From Gammaproteobacteria bacterium RIFOXYD12_FULL_61_37 (GTDB taxonomy: Bacteria; Pseudomonadota; Gammaproteobacteria; Chromatiales; Chromatiaceae), in the NCBI GenBank assembly GCA_001801995.1, contig MGZB01000025.1, positions 62,001 to 126,000 of the forward strand: DNA of 64,000 bases, given 5' to 3'. Shown one piece after another: positions 9,247 to 18,366 of this stretch. Under the pieces are notes generated by a model. That model saw only the letters and a program-made list of their open reading frames with translations, made no database searches and was not told the DNA's origin. Positions within the stretch are counted from its first letter, which is position 1; every line of letters begins with the position of its first letter. Position numbers and translations under genes: made by a program.

Positions 9247-9852
9247 CTAACCAACCACATCCAGTTTCCGCTGGCGGAAATGCACCCCACACCCGGCCGC
9301 AAGACGCTCACAGGCCGCGATATCGACGCCCTCCAGCCCCTCGATGGCGGTCGCCGTCACCTCTGGGATGTATCTCGGCGCCTCCTTCAAAAACGCCAGC
9401 ACCGCTTCGAAGGAACCGGGCAAGGCCGGCCGGCAGTGGCGCTCATAGGTCGCTGCGTCCTGGGCGTTGAGTGAGACGGAGAGGCAATCCACCTTGCCCG
9501 CCATCTCGGGCAGGACATCCCGCTTGTGGACCAAATTCGCGAGCCCATCCGTATTGACCCGCACCTTGCCGCCCTGTCTTTTCACATGGTCCGCAACCGC
9601 CAGCAGGGTTTTCAGCCGCAGGGTCGGCTCACCGTAACCGCAAAAGACGATCTCGGAATAGCGGGACGGATCGCCGATGGCGGCGATGATCTCCTCTACC
9701 TCCGGCCGGTGGTCGAGGGCCAAGTCGAAATCATGCACCTGGGTGGTGCCGTTGAACTTGGGGCAGAAAGCGCATTCCAAGGTGCAACGGTCGGTGATGT
9801 TCAGATAGAGGGCGCCACGGATCTCGTAGGCGATGGTTTGTTGAACGGCCAA
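9247..9852 (-). CDS. Radical SAM protein (TatD-associated type)
   Basis: The protein has about 201 residues from a TTG at 9850-9852, preceded by AGGAG at 7-nt spacing. A TTG at 9882 would add ten residues but lacks a good ribosome site. The CxxxCxxC cluster motif reads CTLECAFC, and the glycine-rich SAM motif is GYGEPTLR. The short length and ALYLNITDRC entry match the radical SAM proteins often found beside TatD nucleases, whose substrate is unknown. No TatD gene is in this window. It is the last gene before the right copy of the long inverted repeat. Confidence 0.78.
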   Translation of the reverse strand: MAVQQTIAYEIRGALYLNITDRCTLECAFCPKFNGTTQVHDFDLALDHRPEVEEIIAAIGDPSRYSEIVFCGYGEPTLRLKTLLAVADHVKRQGGKVRVNTDGLANLVHKRDVLPEMAGKVDCLSVSLNAQDAATYERHCRPALPGSFEAVLAFLKEAPRYIPEVTATAIEGLEGVDIAACERLAAGCGVHFRQRKLDVVG

Positions 9853-9993
9853 GCTTTGACTCCTGAAGAAAGTTTCGCGCAAAGGCGCTGAGGGATGGGG
9901 ATAAGCTCCCTATTTCCAATGCAACAACCAGGCTACGTCGAGTGTCCTGGAACTGCCAGCTGGAAATCGCGCAACTCCGATTCCACTACTGAG

Positions 9994-10099
9994 AAATCTA
10001 ACCGCAAAGGGCGCAAAGTACGCCAAGATTACAACAGCTTACCCATGGGTCTTCTCAAACCCGATCGATGAGTAAATGAACGATCGCAACCCATCGTTT
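9994..10099 (-). repeat. Long inverted repeat, right copy
   Basis: This is the reverse complement of 1-106 with three mismatches. It fills the 324-bp gap between the radical SAM gene and rsmJ. Just outside it, at about 10103-10135, a second shorter copy of the motif occurs in the other orientation (ctttgcgtcctttgcggtta), so the site is a cluster of the same repeat family. The rest of the gap, 9853-9993, shows no recognisable feature beyond the ribosome site of the radical SAM gene. Confidence 0.9.
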
Positions 10100-10176
10100 T
10101 TCTTCGTGTTCTTTGCGTCCTTTGCGGTTAAATTCAGGATTTAGGTGAGATCAAAACGCCCAGCGCTTACCTTTTT

Positions 10177-10971
10177 TCATATTTTGCTGGGCCTCGCCTC
10201 CGCGAAAGCCTTGACCACATAAACATCGTACCGGGTCGTCTTGCCTTCGATCACATGGCTGGGCGGGGGACCGTCCAGCCGTTCGGCCAGACGCGGGCGC
10301 TTAACGACCACCCGCTTGCCCGCATGGGCCAGGGCGATGCGCAGCAGTCCGGCGGCGTCGTTATCGTCCCCTATTAGTTCGCGGAAGAGCCGCATCTCCT
10401 TCTTCACCAGGGCACTCTTGTCGCGGTGGGGATACATGGGGTCGAGGTAGATCAGGTCCACCGGCTCCCGCACCGTCTCGGCGGGCAGCAGCCGGGCGGC
10501 ATCCCCCTGAATCAAATGGAGACGCTCACTTACCCAGGGGCCGATCACAGGGTCCCGCGCGGCCCGTTCCAGCCCGTCCCGTAGCAGGGCAGCGATGATG
10601 GGCGAACGCTCCATCAGCCGTACCCGGCAACCCAGAGAGGCCAGTACAAAGGCGTCCCGCCCAAGCCCGGCAGTGGCATCGATGACCGAGGGCGTGGCGC
10701 CACCCTTGAGGCCGGCGGCCTTGGCGATGTCCTGGCCGCGCCCGCCGCCGAAGCGGTGGCGATGGCCAACAGGCCCGCCCAGGAAATCCACGAAGAGGGG
10801 TCCCATGCCACCGCCGGGGACCAGTTCCAGCCGCTCCCTTGTCAGATGAAGATAGGACCCTTCGGGGCATTGCTCCAGCAGGGGCAGCCCTAGCGAACCC
10901 GCCAGTCCGGCGGCCTCTGACTGGCAATCCTGGGTCCCGGTGAATAGGCCCGCTAGACGGAAGTGCTCCAT
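10177..10971 (-). CDS. rsmJ: 16S rRNA m2G1516 methyltransferase
   Basis: The 264-residue SAM-dependent methyltransferase of the RsmJ (YhiQ) family has [14 protein letters not shown] in the N-terminal part, the SAM motif [19 protein letters not shown], and the target motif YLDPMYPHR (a DPMYP variant of the N-methyltransferase motif). It ends with a basic stretch around VVVKRPR. It would methylate G1516 of 16S rRNA. The length matches the family. It is monocistronic and divergent from the cytochrome operon. Confidence 0.93.
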   Translation of the reverse strand: MEHFRLAGLFTGTQDCQSEAAGLAGSLGLPLLEQCPEGSYLHLTRERLELVPGGGMGPLFVDFLGGPVGHRHRFGGGRGQDIAKAAGLKGGATPSVIDATAGLGRDAFVLASLGCRVRLMERSPIIAALLRDGLERAARDPVIGPWVSERLHLIQGDAARLLPAETVREPVDLIYLDPMYPHRDKSALVKKEMRLFRELIGDDNDAAGLLRIALAHAGKRVVVKRPRLAERLDGPPPSHVIEGKTTRYDVYVVKAFAEARPSKI

Positions 10972-11013
10972 AGTCTTGGTCCCTGTTTAAAAGGGCGATT
11001 GTAACCTCCCTCC

Positions 11014-11034
11014 TTTCAGCTTGGTTTCAGCTTG
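11014..11034 (+). promoter_or_regulatory. Tandem direct repeat, candidate OmpR-family regulator site
   Basis: Two identical copies of tttcagcttg lie 11 bp apart, one helical turn, 43 bp upstream of the cytochrome b start. TATCCT at 11041-11046 could be the -10 element, which would place the repeats over the -35 region. This spacing is typical of sites bound by OmpR/PmrA-type regulators, and such a regulator is encoded in the operon (12978-13646). Autoregulation is inferred. Confidence 0.5.
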
Positions 11035-11076
11035 CCCCCTTATCCTGATAACAACAGAGGTAAGGAGGGGCGCGAG

Positions 11077-11649
11077 ATGTCCAACACAAACGAGATAAGG
11101 GTCTGGGACCCGCTGATCCGAGTCTTTCACTGGACCCTGGCACTGGCGGTGCTGGTGGCGCTGATCACCGAGGATGATCTGCTCTGGGCGCACACCTGGG
11201 CCGGATACACGGTACTGGGACTGGTGGCTGCGCGGTGGGTCTGGGGCTTCATCGGCAGCGAGCATGCCCGCTTCAGTGATTTCGTCCGCCCGCCGCACGA
11301 AACCCTGGCCTATCTGGGCGACGTGGCGGCCTTCCGGGCGCGCCGCTATCTCGGCCACAACCCGGCTGGCGGGGCAATGGTGGTGGCGATGCTGCTGCTT
11401 CTACCCCTGGTCGCCCTGTCGGGCATGGCTGTCTACGGCTACCTGGAATTTTCGGGACCCCTGGCCGGGTTGTTCAACGCCTCGCCCGACTCCTGGAGCT
11501 CGGTCCTGAAGGAGATCCATGAACTGCTGGCCGATCTGTTGCTGGTCTTGGTGGGGTTGCATCTGGCCGGTGTCGCCATCGCCAGCCTGCAACACCGGGA
11601 AAACCTGGTCCGTTCCCTCTGGACCGGACGCAAATCGAAACATGAATGA
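11077..11649 (+). CDS. Cytochrome b561-type diheme membrane protein
   Basis: The 190-residue protein has four predicted TM helices of the bacterial cytochrome b561 / hydrogenase-type b fold. Histidines lie in the first helix (VFHWTLA), after the second (AHTWAGY), in the PHETLAYLGD region and in the last helices (IHELLADLLLVLVGLHLAG), consistent with two b hemes. ATG 11077 follows AAGGAGGGG. It is the first gene of an operon with an SHP-like c-type cytochrome, a diheme cytochrome c, a PepSY protein and a two-component pair. By analogy with the Rhodobacter/Shewanella SHP-DHC-cyt b locus it would pass quinol electrons to the periplasmic cytochromes. Confidence 0.88.
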   Translation: MSNTNEIRVWDPLIRVFHWTLALAVLVALITEDDLLWAHTWAGYTVLGLVAARWVWGFIGSEHARFSDFVRPPHETLAYLGDVAAFRARRYLGHNPAGGAMVVAMLLLLPLVALSGMAVYGYLEFSGPLAGLFNASPDSWSSVLKEIHELLADLLLVLVGLHLAGVAIASLQHRENLVRSLWTGRKSKHE

Positions 11650-11659
11650 GGAAAAACCC

Positions 11660-12040
11660 ATGAAACGACTGCTGATGACTTTTGTACTTACGACCGGCCT
11701 GACCACCACCTGGGCCGCCGGATCGGATTTGATGATGGCGGCCTATCAGGCCCAGGCGGGCGCGCCCTTCGATGCCGTCGAAGGCAAGGCCCTCTGGGGC
11801 CGCGCGGGCCAGGAAGGGCGGCAATGCGCCGATTGCCATGGCCAGGACCCGAAAGCGGTCGGCAAACACGCCACGACCGGCAAGCGGATCGAGCCCATGG
11901 CGCCGAGCGTCAACCCCGAACGGCTGACCGATCCGAAGAAGGTGGAAAAATGGTTCAAACGTAACTGCGAGGGGACCTGGGGGCGCGAATGCTCCGCCCA
12001 GGAAAAGGGCCATCTGCTGGCCTGGCTATCACAACAATGA
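11660..12040 (+). CDS. SHP-like monoheme cytochrome c (DUF1924)
   Basis: The 126-residue periplasmic protein has a signal peptide (cleavage near TWAAG) and one heme c site, CADCH. A second cysteine pair (RNCEGTWGRECS) fits the disulfide of Sphaeroides heme protein. The ATG at 11660 has GAGG eight bases upstream, and an in-frame ATG at 11642 is less likely. SHP binds oxygen through a high-spin heme and is reduced by the diheme cytochrome DHC, encoded next. The physiological role of this family is unsettled, with oxygen or NO detoxification proposed. Confidence 0.85.
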   Translation: MKRLLMTFVLTTGLTTTWAAGSDLMMAAYQAQAGAPFDAVEGKALWGRAGQEGRQCADCHGQDPKAVGKHATTGKRIEPMAPSVNPERLTDPKKVEKWFKRNCEGTWGRECSAQEKGHLLAWLSQQ

Positions 12041-12046
12041 ACAAAT

Positions 12047-12107
12047 TATTCAGCTCCCCCCAACCCTCCTGAAAGGGGGAGGGGGAATTCCCGAATTGAG
12101 CTGAATA
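12047..12107. repeat. Hairpin-forming repeat between SHP and DHC genes
   Basis: The outer arms tattcagctc / gagctgaata (10 bp, perfect) enclose a pyrimidine/purine block (ccctcct..gggggaggg) that can pair internally. It lies in the intercistronic space of a single operon, so it may attenuate or stabilise the transcript. The C/G-rich core looks like a dispersed repeat. Confidence 0.55.
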
Positions 12108-12136
12108 GTTACAAATCCTGACACGAGGAGACTGAT

Positions 12137-12685
12137 ATGAAAAAGACTATGCTTACCCTGACCCTGCTGGGGATCGCTCTGGGGGGCGCACCCTGGGTAC
12201 TGGCCGACGATAAGGGCGAACGGAACTTTCTCGGCTACGGCCGGGACGTGGACCCGGCCCTCAGCGCCACGTACAAGGAAGAATGCGGCTCCTGCCACTT
12301 CGCCTATCAACCGGGCCTGCTGCCCGAGCAATCCTGGAAAGGAATTATGACGGGTCTTAACGATCACTTCGGCGACAACGCCGAACTGGAGCAGCCGGTG
12401 CTGGATCAGATCAGCCAATATCTCACCGCAAATGCCGCAGATCGAACCAAGACAGGCCGTTCCCCCGGCATTGCCAAATCCCTGGCCGCCAAGGACGCGC
12501 CGCTTCGGATCACCGAGACCGCCTATTTCCGCCGCAAGCATGACGAAGTCCCCCTCCGGATGGTGAAGGACAACCCCAAGGTAGGCAGCTTCAGCCAATG
12601 TCAGGCCTGTCACACCAAGGCCGACACCGGCTCCTACGACGAAAACCAGGTCCGCATCCCCGGTTTCGGCAGGTGGGATGACTGA
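12137..12685 (+). CDS. Diheme cytochrome c (DHC)
   Basis: The 182-residue periplasmic protein has a signal peptide (cleavage after VLA) and two heme c motifs, CGSCH near residue 51 and CQACH near 155. The length and wide heme spacing match DHC, the partner that reduces SHP. Ribosome site ACGAGGAG precedes the ATG. Its stop overlaps the start of the PepSY gene (TGATG). In the proposed chain electrons run from the membrane b561 through DHC to SHP. Confidence 0.87.
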   Translation: MKKTMLTLTLLGIALGGAPWVLADDKGERNFLGYGRDVDPALSATYKEECGSCHFAYQPGLLPEQSWKGIMTGLNDHFGDNAELEQPVLDQISQYLTANAADRTKTGRSPGIAKSLAAKDAPLRITETAYFRRKHDEVPLRMVKDNPKVGSFSQCQACHTKADTGSYDENQVRIPGFGRWDD

Positions 12686-12978
12686 TGACTCGCCTGATCG
12701 CCGCCTTGCTCCTGATCCTGGCCGCGACGGCGAACGCCGGACGGGACCAGGACGAGGCGCGCGATCTGGCTGCGAAGGGGGTGATCCTGCCCCTCTCCGC
12801 GATCCTGGAAAAGGCCCGGCAGATCCATGACGGCCGGGTGCTGGAGGTGGAACTGGAGCATGAACGGGAACACGGCGGCTATGTCTACGAGCTGGAGATA
12901 CTGGACGCGCATGGGATGGTCTGGGAGCTGGAGTTCAATGCCGTCAGCGGCGAGCTGATCGAACGGGGGAAGGAGTGA
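12685..12978 (+). CDS. PepSY-domain periplasmic protein
   Basis: The 97-residue protein has a signal peptide (cleavage near ANA-G) and a single PepSY domain: [24 protein letters not shown], then [12 protein letters not shown] and [13 protein letters not shown]. PepSY domains bind or inhibit proteases and often sit beside sensor kinases. Here the gene lies between the cytochromes and a two-component pair, with start and stop overlaps on both sides. It may serve as the periplasmic input or a modulator of the kinase, which is inference. Confidence 0.88.
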   Translation: MTRLIAALLLILAATANAGRDQDEARDLAAKGVILPLSAILEKARQIHDGRVLEVELEHEREHGGYVYELEILDAHGMVWELEFNAVSGELIERGKE

Positions 12979-13646
12979 TGCGTTTGTTGCTGGTGGAGGA
13001 CGACACCCGCCTGGTGGAGTCCCTGCAACGGGACCTGACGAAAGCAGGCTATGCCCTGGACTGGGCGGGCGACGGCCCGGCGGCGGAGTTCATGGGGCGG
13101 GAGATGGCCTACGATGCCGTCATTCTCGACCTGGGGTTGCCGGGGCTCTCGGGGCTTGAGGTGTTGCGCCGCTGGCGGGAACAAGGGAAGTCCGTGCCGG
13201 TGCTCATCCTCACGGCCAGGGACGGCTGGCGGGAGCGGGTGGACGGGCTCAAAGCCGGAGCCGACGACTATCTAGGCAAGCCCTTCCATGTGGAGGAACT
13301 GCTGGCGCGGCTCCAGGCCCTGATCCGGCGCAGCCAGGGCCGTGCCGAAGCGGTCTTGCGCACCGGCGGCCTGACCCTGGACGAGGACCATCAAAGGGTC
13401 TGCCTCGCCGATGGAACGGCGCTTGAACTGACCGCCACCGAATTCCGCCTGCTGCGGGTCTTCATGTCCCATCCAGGCGAACTGCTCTCCAAGACCCGCC
13501 TGACCGAGCATGTCTACGACCAGGACTTCGACCGCGACAGCAACCTGATCGAGGTCTACGTGCGCCGCCTGCGGGACAAGCTCGGCAGCGAGCGCATCCA
13601 GACCCGGCGCGGCCAGGGCTACATCTTCCAGGGGCAGGCCGGGTGA
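12978..13646 (+). CDS. OmpR-family response regulator
   Basis: The 222-residue regulator has a receiver domain with D51 or D52 (VILDLGLPG, depending on the start) and a C-terminal winged helix ([38 protein letters not shown]). It belongs to the PmrA/QseB/PhoP-like branch. The start is either ATG 12978 or the in-frame GTG 12975, and both overlap the PepSY stop. The cognate kinase starts within its last codons. The likely target is its own operon, through the 11-bp-spaced direct repeat at 11014-11034. Confidence 0.92.
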   Translation: MRLLLVEDDTRLVESLQRDLTKAGYALDWAGDGPAAEFMGREMAYDAVILDLGLPGLSGLEVLRRWREQGKSVPVLILTARDGWRERVDGLKAGADDYLGKPFHVEELLARLQALIRRSQGRAEAVLRTGGLTLDEDHQRVCLADGTALELTATEFRLLRVFMSHPGELLSKTRLTEHVYDQDFDRDSNLIEVYVRRLRDKLGSERIQTRRGQGYIFQGQAG

Positions 13647-14980
13647 TCTCCCTGGAACAGCGCCTGCGGCGATCCCTGGCCTGGTCGCTGCTGCTGTTGA
13701 TGGGCCTGCTGGGGCTGGGAGGCGGATACGCCATTGATCGCATGACCCGCGAATTCGTCGCCTCCCGCCTGGCCCACGATGCCGAGGCTCTGCTTGCGGC
13801 CCTGGAACCCAAAGATGGAGGCTTCGCCCTGAACGAGCGGGCGCTGGTCCCGGTCTATCAGCAGCCCTATTCCGGTCACTATTACCTCCTGCTCGACCGG
13901 GGCGCCAGTCTGCGCTCCCGCTCCCTCTGGGACTGGAACCTGGACCTGGAACCCCTTCCGGCCGGCAAGGTCCGGCTTGCCGAGATCCCCGGCCCGGACG
14001 GCCAGCGGCTGTTGCTCCGGGTGGGCGGATTCAGCAAGCAAGGCATGGCGATCACACTGGCCCTGGCCGAGGACCTGAACCCGATACGCCATTGGCGGCG
14101 GCTGTTCGAATGGGGTGTGGGCCTGATGGCGCTGCTCGGTCTGGCGGCCATGCTCTGGGTACAGCGGACTGTCCTGCGCAACGCCTTCTCTCCACTGGAC
14201 GGCCTGCGCCGGGAGATGCGCGCCCTGGAGCGGGGAGAGCGGGACTCCCTCAGCGAGGAGGCCCCCAGCGAAGTACGCCCCCTGGTGGTCGAATTCAACC
14301 GCCTGCTTACCTCGCTGGGGCAACGAATAATCCGCTCCCGCAATGCCGCCGGCAATCTGGCCCATGCCCTCAAAGGGCCGCTCAACCTGCTCTACCAGGA
14401 GATCGGGCGCGGCAAGACGGCGGACAGGGAGCGCCTGCGCGGGTATGCCGAGGAGATCGGCCGCCTGATGGATCGAGAGCTGCGGCGGGCCAAGCTCGCC
14501 GGCGGCGGGGCGCCTGGGCGCCGCTTCGCCCCCCGCGAGGAATTGCCCCTGCTGTTCGAGCTGTTCGGGCGACTGTACGGCGAACGCTGCCCCCGTTTCG
14601 ACCTCCAGTGCCCGGAGGGGTTGCAGCTTCCCCTCGACCGGGAGGACATGCTGGAGATGCTGGGCAATCTCTTGGATAACGCCTGCAAATGGGCCACCGG
14701 ACGGGTGGCCGTCAGACTGGAATCCGGCCCGGCCTTCCGCCTGCGGGTGGAGGACGACGGCCCCGGCGTCTCCCCGGCGGGCCTCGAATCCCTGGCCCAA
14801 CGGGGCCTGCGCCTGGACGAAACCGTCGAAGGCCACGGCCTGGGCCTCGCCATCGTCCGGGAACTGGTCGAACTCTACGAAGGGACCATCCATTTCGACT
14901 GTGCGGGAGAGCTGGGCGGGCTGCGCGTCGTTGTCGAATTGCCGCTTCCCCTCCCTTCATATCCCGCCATGCTTTTTTGA
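13643..14980 (+). CDS. PhoQ-like sensor histidine kinase
   Basis: The 445-residue membrane kinase has TM1 at about 11-31, a periplasmic region of about 120 residues, TM2 at about 153-175, a HAMP-like linker, and a dimerisation helix with H241 in LAHALKGPL (PhoQ-type H box, not HELRTP). Its ATPase domain has [17 protein letters not shown] and [12 protein letters not shown]. The GTG start overlaps the regulator stop by 4 bp. It forms a pair with the preceding OmpR-type regulator. The signal is unknown; the operon context points to redox or oxygen/NO status or envelope stress. Confidence 0.9.
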   Translation: MISLEQRLRRSLAWSLLLLMGLLGLGGGYAIDRMTREFVASRLAHDAEALLAALEPKDGGFALNERALVPVYQQPYSGHYYLLLDRGASLRSRSLWDWNLDLEPLPAGKVRLAEIPGPDGQRLLLRVGGFSKQGMAITLALAEDLNPIRHWRRLFEWGVGLMALLGLAAMLWVQRTVLRNAFSPLDGLRREMRALERGERDSLSEEAPSEVRPLVVEFNRLLTSLGQRIIRSRNAAGNLAHALKGPLNLLYQEIGRGKTADRERLRGYAEEIGRLMDRELRRAKLAGGGAPGRRFAPREELPLLFELFGRLYGERCPRFDLQCPEGLQLPLDREDMLEMLGNLLDNACKWATGRVAVRLESGPAFRLRVEDDGPGVSPAGLESLAQRGLRLDETVEGHGLGLAIVRELVELYEGTIHFDCAGELGGLRVVVELPLPLPSYPAMLF

Positions 14981-15055
14981 CCCCGCCTTTTCCCCTGTGC
15001 CACACTCTGGCCGCGAAATCTCCCTGGCCCCTCTACGGATGATCCTGACGACCCC

Positions 15056-17305
15056 ATGAGCGACAACTTACAGCCGGTAATGGAGGGCATCGAACGCCTG
15101 CCTTTCAAGGTATTCACCGAGAAGGCGTACCTGGACTACTCCATGTACGTCATCCTTGACCGTGCCCTGCCCCATATCGGCGATGGCATGAAGCCTGTGC
15201 AGCGGCGCATCGTCTATGCCATGTCGGAACTGGGGCTCTCGGCGGCGGCCAAGTACAAGAAATCGGCGCGCACGGTCGGGGATGTGCTCGGCAAGTTCCA
15301 TCCCCATGGGGATTCGGCCTGTTACGAGGCCATGGTGCTGATGGCTCAGCCCTTCTCCTATCGCTATCCCCTCATCGATGGCCAGGGCAACTGGGGCTCC
15401 CAGGACGACCCCAAGTCCTTCGCCGCCATGCGCTACACCGAGTCGCGTCTCACCCCCTACGCCCAACTCCTGCTGCAAGAGCTGGGTCAGGGCACCGTGG
15501 AATGGTTGCCCAATTTCGACGGCACCCTCAAGGAGCCCCAGGTGCTGCCCGCACGGCTGCCCAATGTGCTGTTGAACGGCGCCACCGGGATCGCGGTCGG
15601 CATGGCGACCGACATCCCGCCCCACAACCTGCGCGAGGTGGTGGCCGCCGCCGTCCACCTGCTCGAACACCCCGAGGCAACGGTGGGCGAGTTGTGCGCC
15701 TTCCTGCCCGCCCCCGACTACCCCTGCGACGCCGAGATCATCACGCCGATGGCCGATCTGGCGCGCATCTACGAAACCGGCAACGGCAGTGTCCGCCTGC
15801 GGGCACGCTATGAGCGGGAGGACGGCGATATCATCATCACCGGCCTGCCCTATCAGGTCTCCGGTGCAAAGATATTGGAGCAGATCGCTGCCCAGATGCA
15901 GGCGAAGAAACTGCCCATGGTGGAGGATCTGCGCGACGAGTCGGACCACGAAAACCCCGTCCGACTGGTAATCATGCCGCGCTCCAACCGGGTCGATATG
16001 GAACGCCTCATGTCCCACCTCTTCGCCACCACGGATCTGGAACGGAGCTACCGGGTCAACGTCAATCTGATCGGACTGGACGGCCGACCCTCGGTGATGG
16101 ATCTAAGGGAACTGCTGTCCCAATGGCTGCACTTCCGCACCGATACCGTGCGCCGCCGCCTGGAGTATCGCCTGGAGAAGGTGATCGACCGGCTGCATTT
16201 GTTGGATGGCCTGCTGATCGCCTTCCTCAATATCGACGAGGTCATCCGCATCATCCGCGCCGAGGACGAGCCCAAGCCGGTGTTGATGGCGCGTTTCGGG
16301 CTGAGTGAAGTGCAGACGGACTATGTGCTGGACACCAAGCTGCGGCAACTGGCCCGGTTGGAAGAGGTCAAGATCCGTGCCGAGCAAGATGAGTTACGGA
16401 AGGAGCGGGAGCATCTGGAGCAAATCCTGGGATCGAAGAAGCGCCTGACCGCGTTGATTCGAACGGAATTACAGGCCGACGCCGAGAAATACGGTGATGC
16501 GCGCCGGACCCCCATCGTGGAACGGGAGCCGGCAGAGGCCATCGGCGAGACCGAGATGGCCCCCAGCGAACCGGTGACCGTCATCCTCTCCGAGAAGGGC
16601 TGGGTGCGCGCGGCCAAGGGCTACGACATCGACCCCGAGTCCCTGCTCTACAAATCGGGTGACCGCTTCCTGCAAACGGCACAGCTACGCAGCAATCAGC
16701 AAGTTGCCTTTCTCGACTCCACCGGACGGAGCTATTCACTCCCCGCCCACGGCCTGGCCTCGGCCCGCGGCCACGGGGAACCCCTCACCGGCAAATTGAC
16801 GCCACCCTCGGGGGCCGAATTCATCAGCGTCCTGGGCGGCGACCCCGGCCAGTGGCTGGTCCTGGCTTCCGATGCCGGCTACGGTTTCCTGGTTCAGCTC
16901 AAAGAGTTCTACGCCAAGAACAAGGCAGGCAAGGTCTTGCTGACCCTTCCCCAGGGGGCCAGGCCCCTGCCGCCCCAGTGGGCCGAGGACAGGGAAACCG
17001 ATCTGCTCGTGGTGGCCACCACCGAAGGGCGCATGCTGATCTACCCGCTCAGGGAACTGCCCGAGCTGACCAAGGGCAAGGGCAACCAGTTGATCTCCAT
17101 CCCCACAGCTCGCGCCGCTTCACGCGAGGAGCTGGTCTGTGCCCTGCTCTGCCTCCCCCAGGGCAAGAACCTGCGCATCCTTTCAGGGAAGCGCTTCATG
17201 ACCTTGAAGCCCGCCGATCTCGAAGCCTACCGTGGCGAACGCGGGCGCCGGGGCAACAGGCTGCCCCAGGGATTGCAGCGGGTGGATGGGTTGACGGTGG
17301 AATAA
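15056..17305 (+). CDS. parC: DNA topoisomerase IV subunit A
   Basis: The 749-residue type IIA topoisomerase A subunit breaks and rejoins DNA to decatenate daughter chromosomes with ParE. The catalytic tyrosine is Y127 in AMRYTE. The winged-helix segment [23 protein letters not shown] is intact, as are the tower and coiled-coil regions. The C-terminal beta-pinwheel part (from about residue 500) is short, as in ParC and unlike GyrA. No ParE gene lies beside it. Length and sequence are typical. Confidence 0.96.
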   Translation: MSDNLQPVMEGIERLPFKVFTEKAYLDYSMYVILDRALPHIGDGMKPVQRRIVYAMSELGLSAAAKYKKSARTVGDVLGKFHPHGDSACYEAMVLMAQPFSYRYPLIDGQGNWGSQDDPKSFAAMRYTESRLTPYAQLLLQELGQGTVEWLPNFDGTLKEPQVLPARLPNVLLNGATGIAVGMATDIPPHNLREVVAAAVHLLEHPEATVGELCAFLPAPDYPCDAEIITPMADLARIYETGNGSVRLRARYEREDGDIIITGLPYQVSGAKILEQIAAQMQAKKLPMVEDLRDESDHENPVRLVIMPRSNRVDMERLMSHLFATTDLERSYRVNVNLIGLDGRPSVMDLRELLSQWLHFRTDTVRRRLEYRLEKVIDRLHLLDGLLIAFLNIDEVIRIIRAEDEPKPVLMARFGLSEVQTDYVLDTKLRQLARLEEVKIRAEQDELRKEREHLEQILGSKKRLTALIRTELQADAEKYGDARRTPIVEREPAEAIGETEMAPSEPVTVILSEKGWVRAAKGYDIDPESLLYKSGDRFLQTAQLRSNQQVAFLDSTGRSYSLPAHGLASARGHGEPLTGKLTPPSGAEFISVLGGDPGQWLVLASDAGYGFLVQLKEFYAKNKAGKVLLTLPQGARPLPPQWAEDRETDLLVVATTEGRMLIYPLRELPELTKGKGNQLISIPTARAASREELVCALLCLPQGKNLRILSGKRFMTLKPADLEAYRGERGRRGNRLPQGLQRVDGLTVE

Positions 17306-17387
17306 CGGAACTGCCGGGATGGATTGCTGAAGGTCAGCGGCTTTCGTCATATACTCCAGCGTCAAGCCCACAGCCCCGGACCCCAGA

Positions 17388-17747
17388 ATGGACATCGTTT
17401 TTATTCGCGGCCTGCGCATCGATACCCTCATCGGCATCTTCGATTGGGAACGCAAGACCCGCCAAACCCTGATCTTCGACCTGGAAATGGCCACCGACAT
17501 CCGCCGCGCGGCGGAGAGTGACGATATCGAGGACACCCTGGACTATAAAGCCATCTCCAAGCGCCTCTCGGCCTATGTGAGCGAAAGCCAGTTCCAACTG
17601 GTCGAGACCGTGGCCGAGCACTGCGCCGCCCTCATCCGCGACGAATTCGGGGTCCCCTGGGTACGGCTCAGCATCAACAAAAAGGGCGCGGTCAGCGTTG
17701 CCGAGGACGTGGGCGTGATCATCGAACGCGGTTCCAGGCCCGGCTGA
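17388..17747 (+). CDS. folB: Dihydroneopterin aldolase
   Basis: The 119-residue enzyme of folate synthesis cleaves 7,8-dihydroneopterin to 6-hydroxymethyl-dihydropterin and glycolaldehyde. The sequence shows IRGLRIDTLIGIFDWER, DYKAISKRL, the substrate-binding glutamate in FQLVETVAEH, and the catalytic lysine in INKKGAV. Length is standard. It is followed after 5 bp by folK, the next enzyme of the pathway, so the two are co-transcribed. Confidence 0.95.
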   Translation: MDIVFIRGLRIDTLIGIFDWERKTRQTLIFDLEMATDIRRAAESDDIEDTLDYKAISKRLSAYVSESQFQLVETVAEHCAALIRDEFGVPWVRLSINKKGAVSVAEDVGVIIERGSRPG

Positions 17748-17752
17748 ACGCC

Positions 17753-18241
17753 ATGGCCAGGGTCTGGCTGAGCATCGGCAGCAACCGGGAGCGGGAGCGC
17801 CACGTGCGCGCCGCCGTCGCGGCCCTGAGGGCGGCATTCGGCGACCTCCTGCTCTCCCCCGTCTACGAAACGGCGGCGGTAGGCTTCGTGGGCGCTCCCT
17901 TTTACAACCTGGCCGCAGGATTCGAAACCGGGCTCAGCCCCGAAGTGGTCTCGACAATCCTGAAGGGGATCGAGGAATCCCTAGGGCGGGTGCGGACCAG
18001 CAAGAGATTCGCCCCCCGCACCATCGACATCGACCTCCTCACCTACGGCAATCTCTCCCTGCGCGGGCCGGGGCTTGAAATCCCACGCGCCGAGATCCTC
18101 CAATACGCCTTCGTGCTCAAACCCCTGGCCGACGTGGCCCCTGACGAGATCCATCCGATCGCCGGCAAGAGCTACGCCGAGCTGTGGCGGGAATTCGAGG
18201 GGGATAAGACTCTCCGCCTGATTCCCTTGGATTGGGATTAA
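17753..18241 (+). CDS. folK: HPPK, 6-hydroxymethyl-dihydropterin pyrophosphokinase
   Basis: The 162-residue enzyme transfers pyrophosphate from ATP to 6-hydroxymethyl-7,8-dihydropterin. Family marks include WLSIGSNRERERHV near the N-terminus, SPVYETAAVGF, and the signature RFAPRTIDIDLLTYG with the two metal-binding aspartates. It forms an operon with folB. A pteridine-reductase-like SDR lies about 4.4 kb downstream on the other strand. Confidence 0.95.
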   Translation: MARVWLSIGSNRERERHVRAAVAALRAAFGDLLLSPVYETAAVGFVGAPFYNLAAGFETGLSPEVVSTILKGIEESLGRVRTSKRFAPRTIDIDLLTYGNLSLRGPGLEIPRAEILQYAFVLKPLADVAPDEIHPIAGKSYAELWREFEGDKTLRLIPLDWD

Positions 18242-18366
18242 ATTCCCTTCAGACCGTTGGGAAAACTCAAACGCGCGCCATCCTTCCTCGCGGGCTGTTG
18301 GATATGTGAGAATCGCCATGGAAACGTGCGACGCAACCGCCGACAGGCATTTCAACTGGGAATAGC

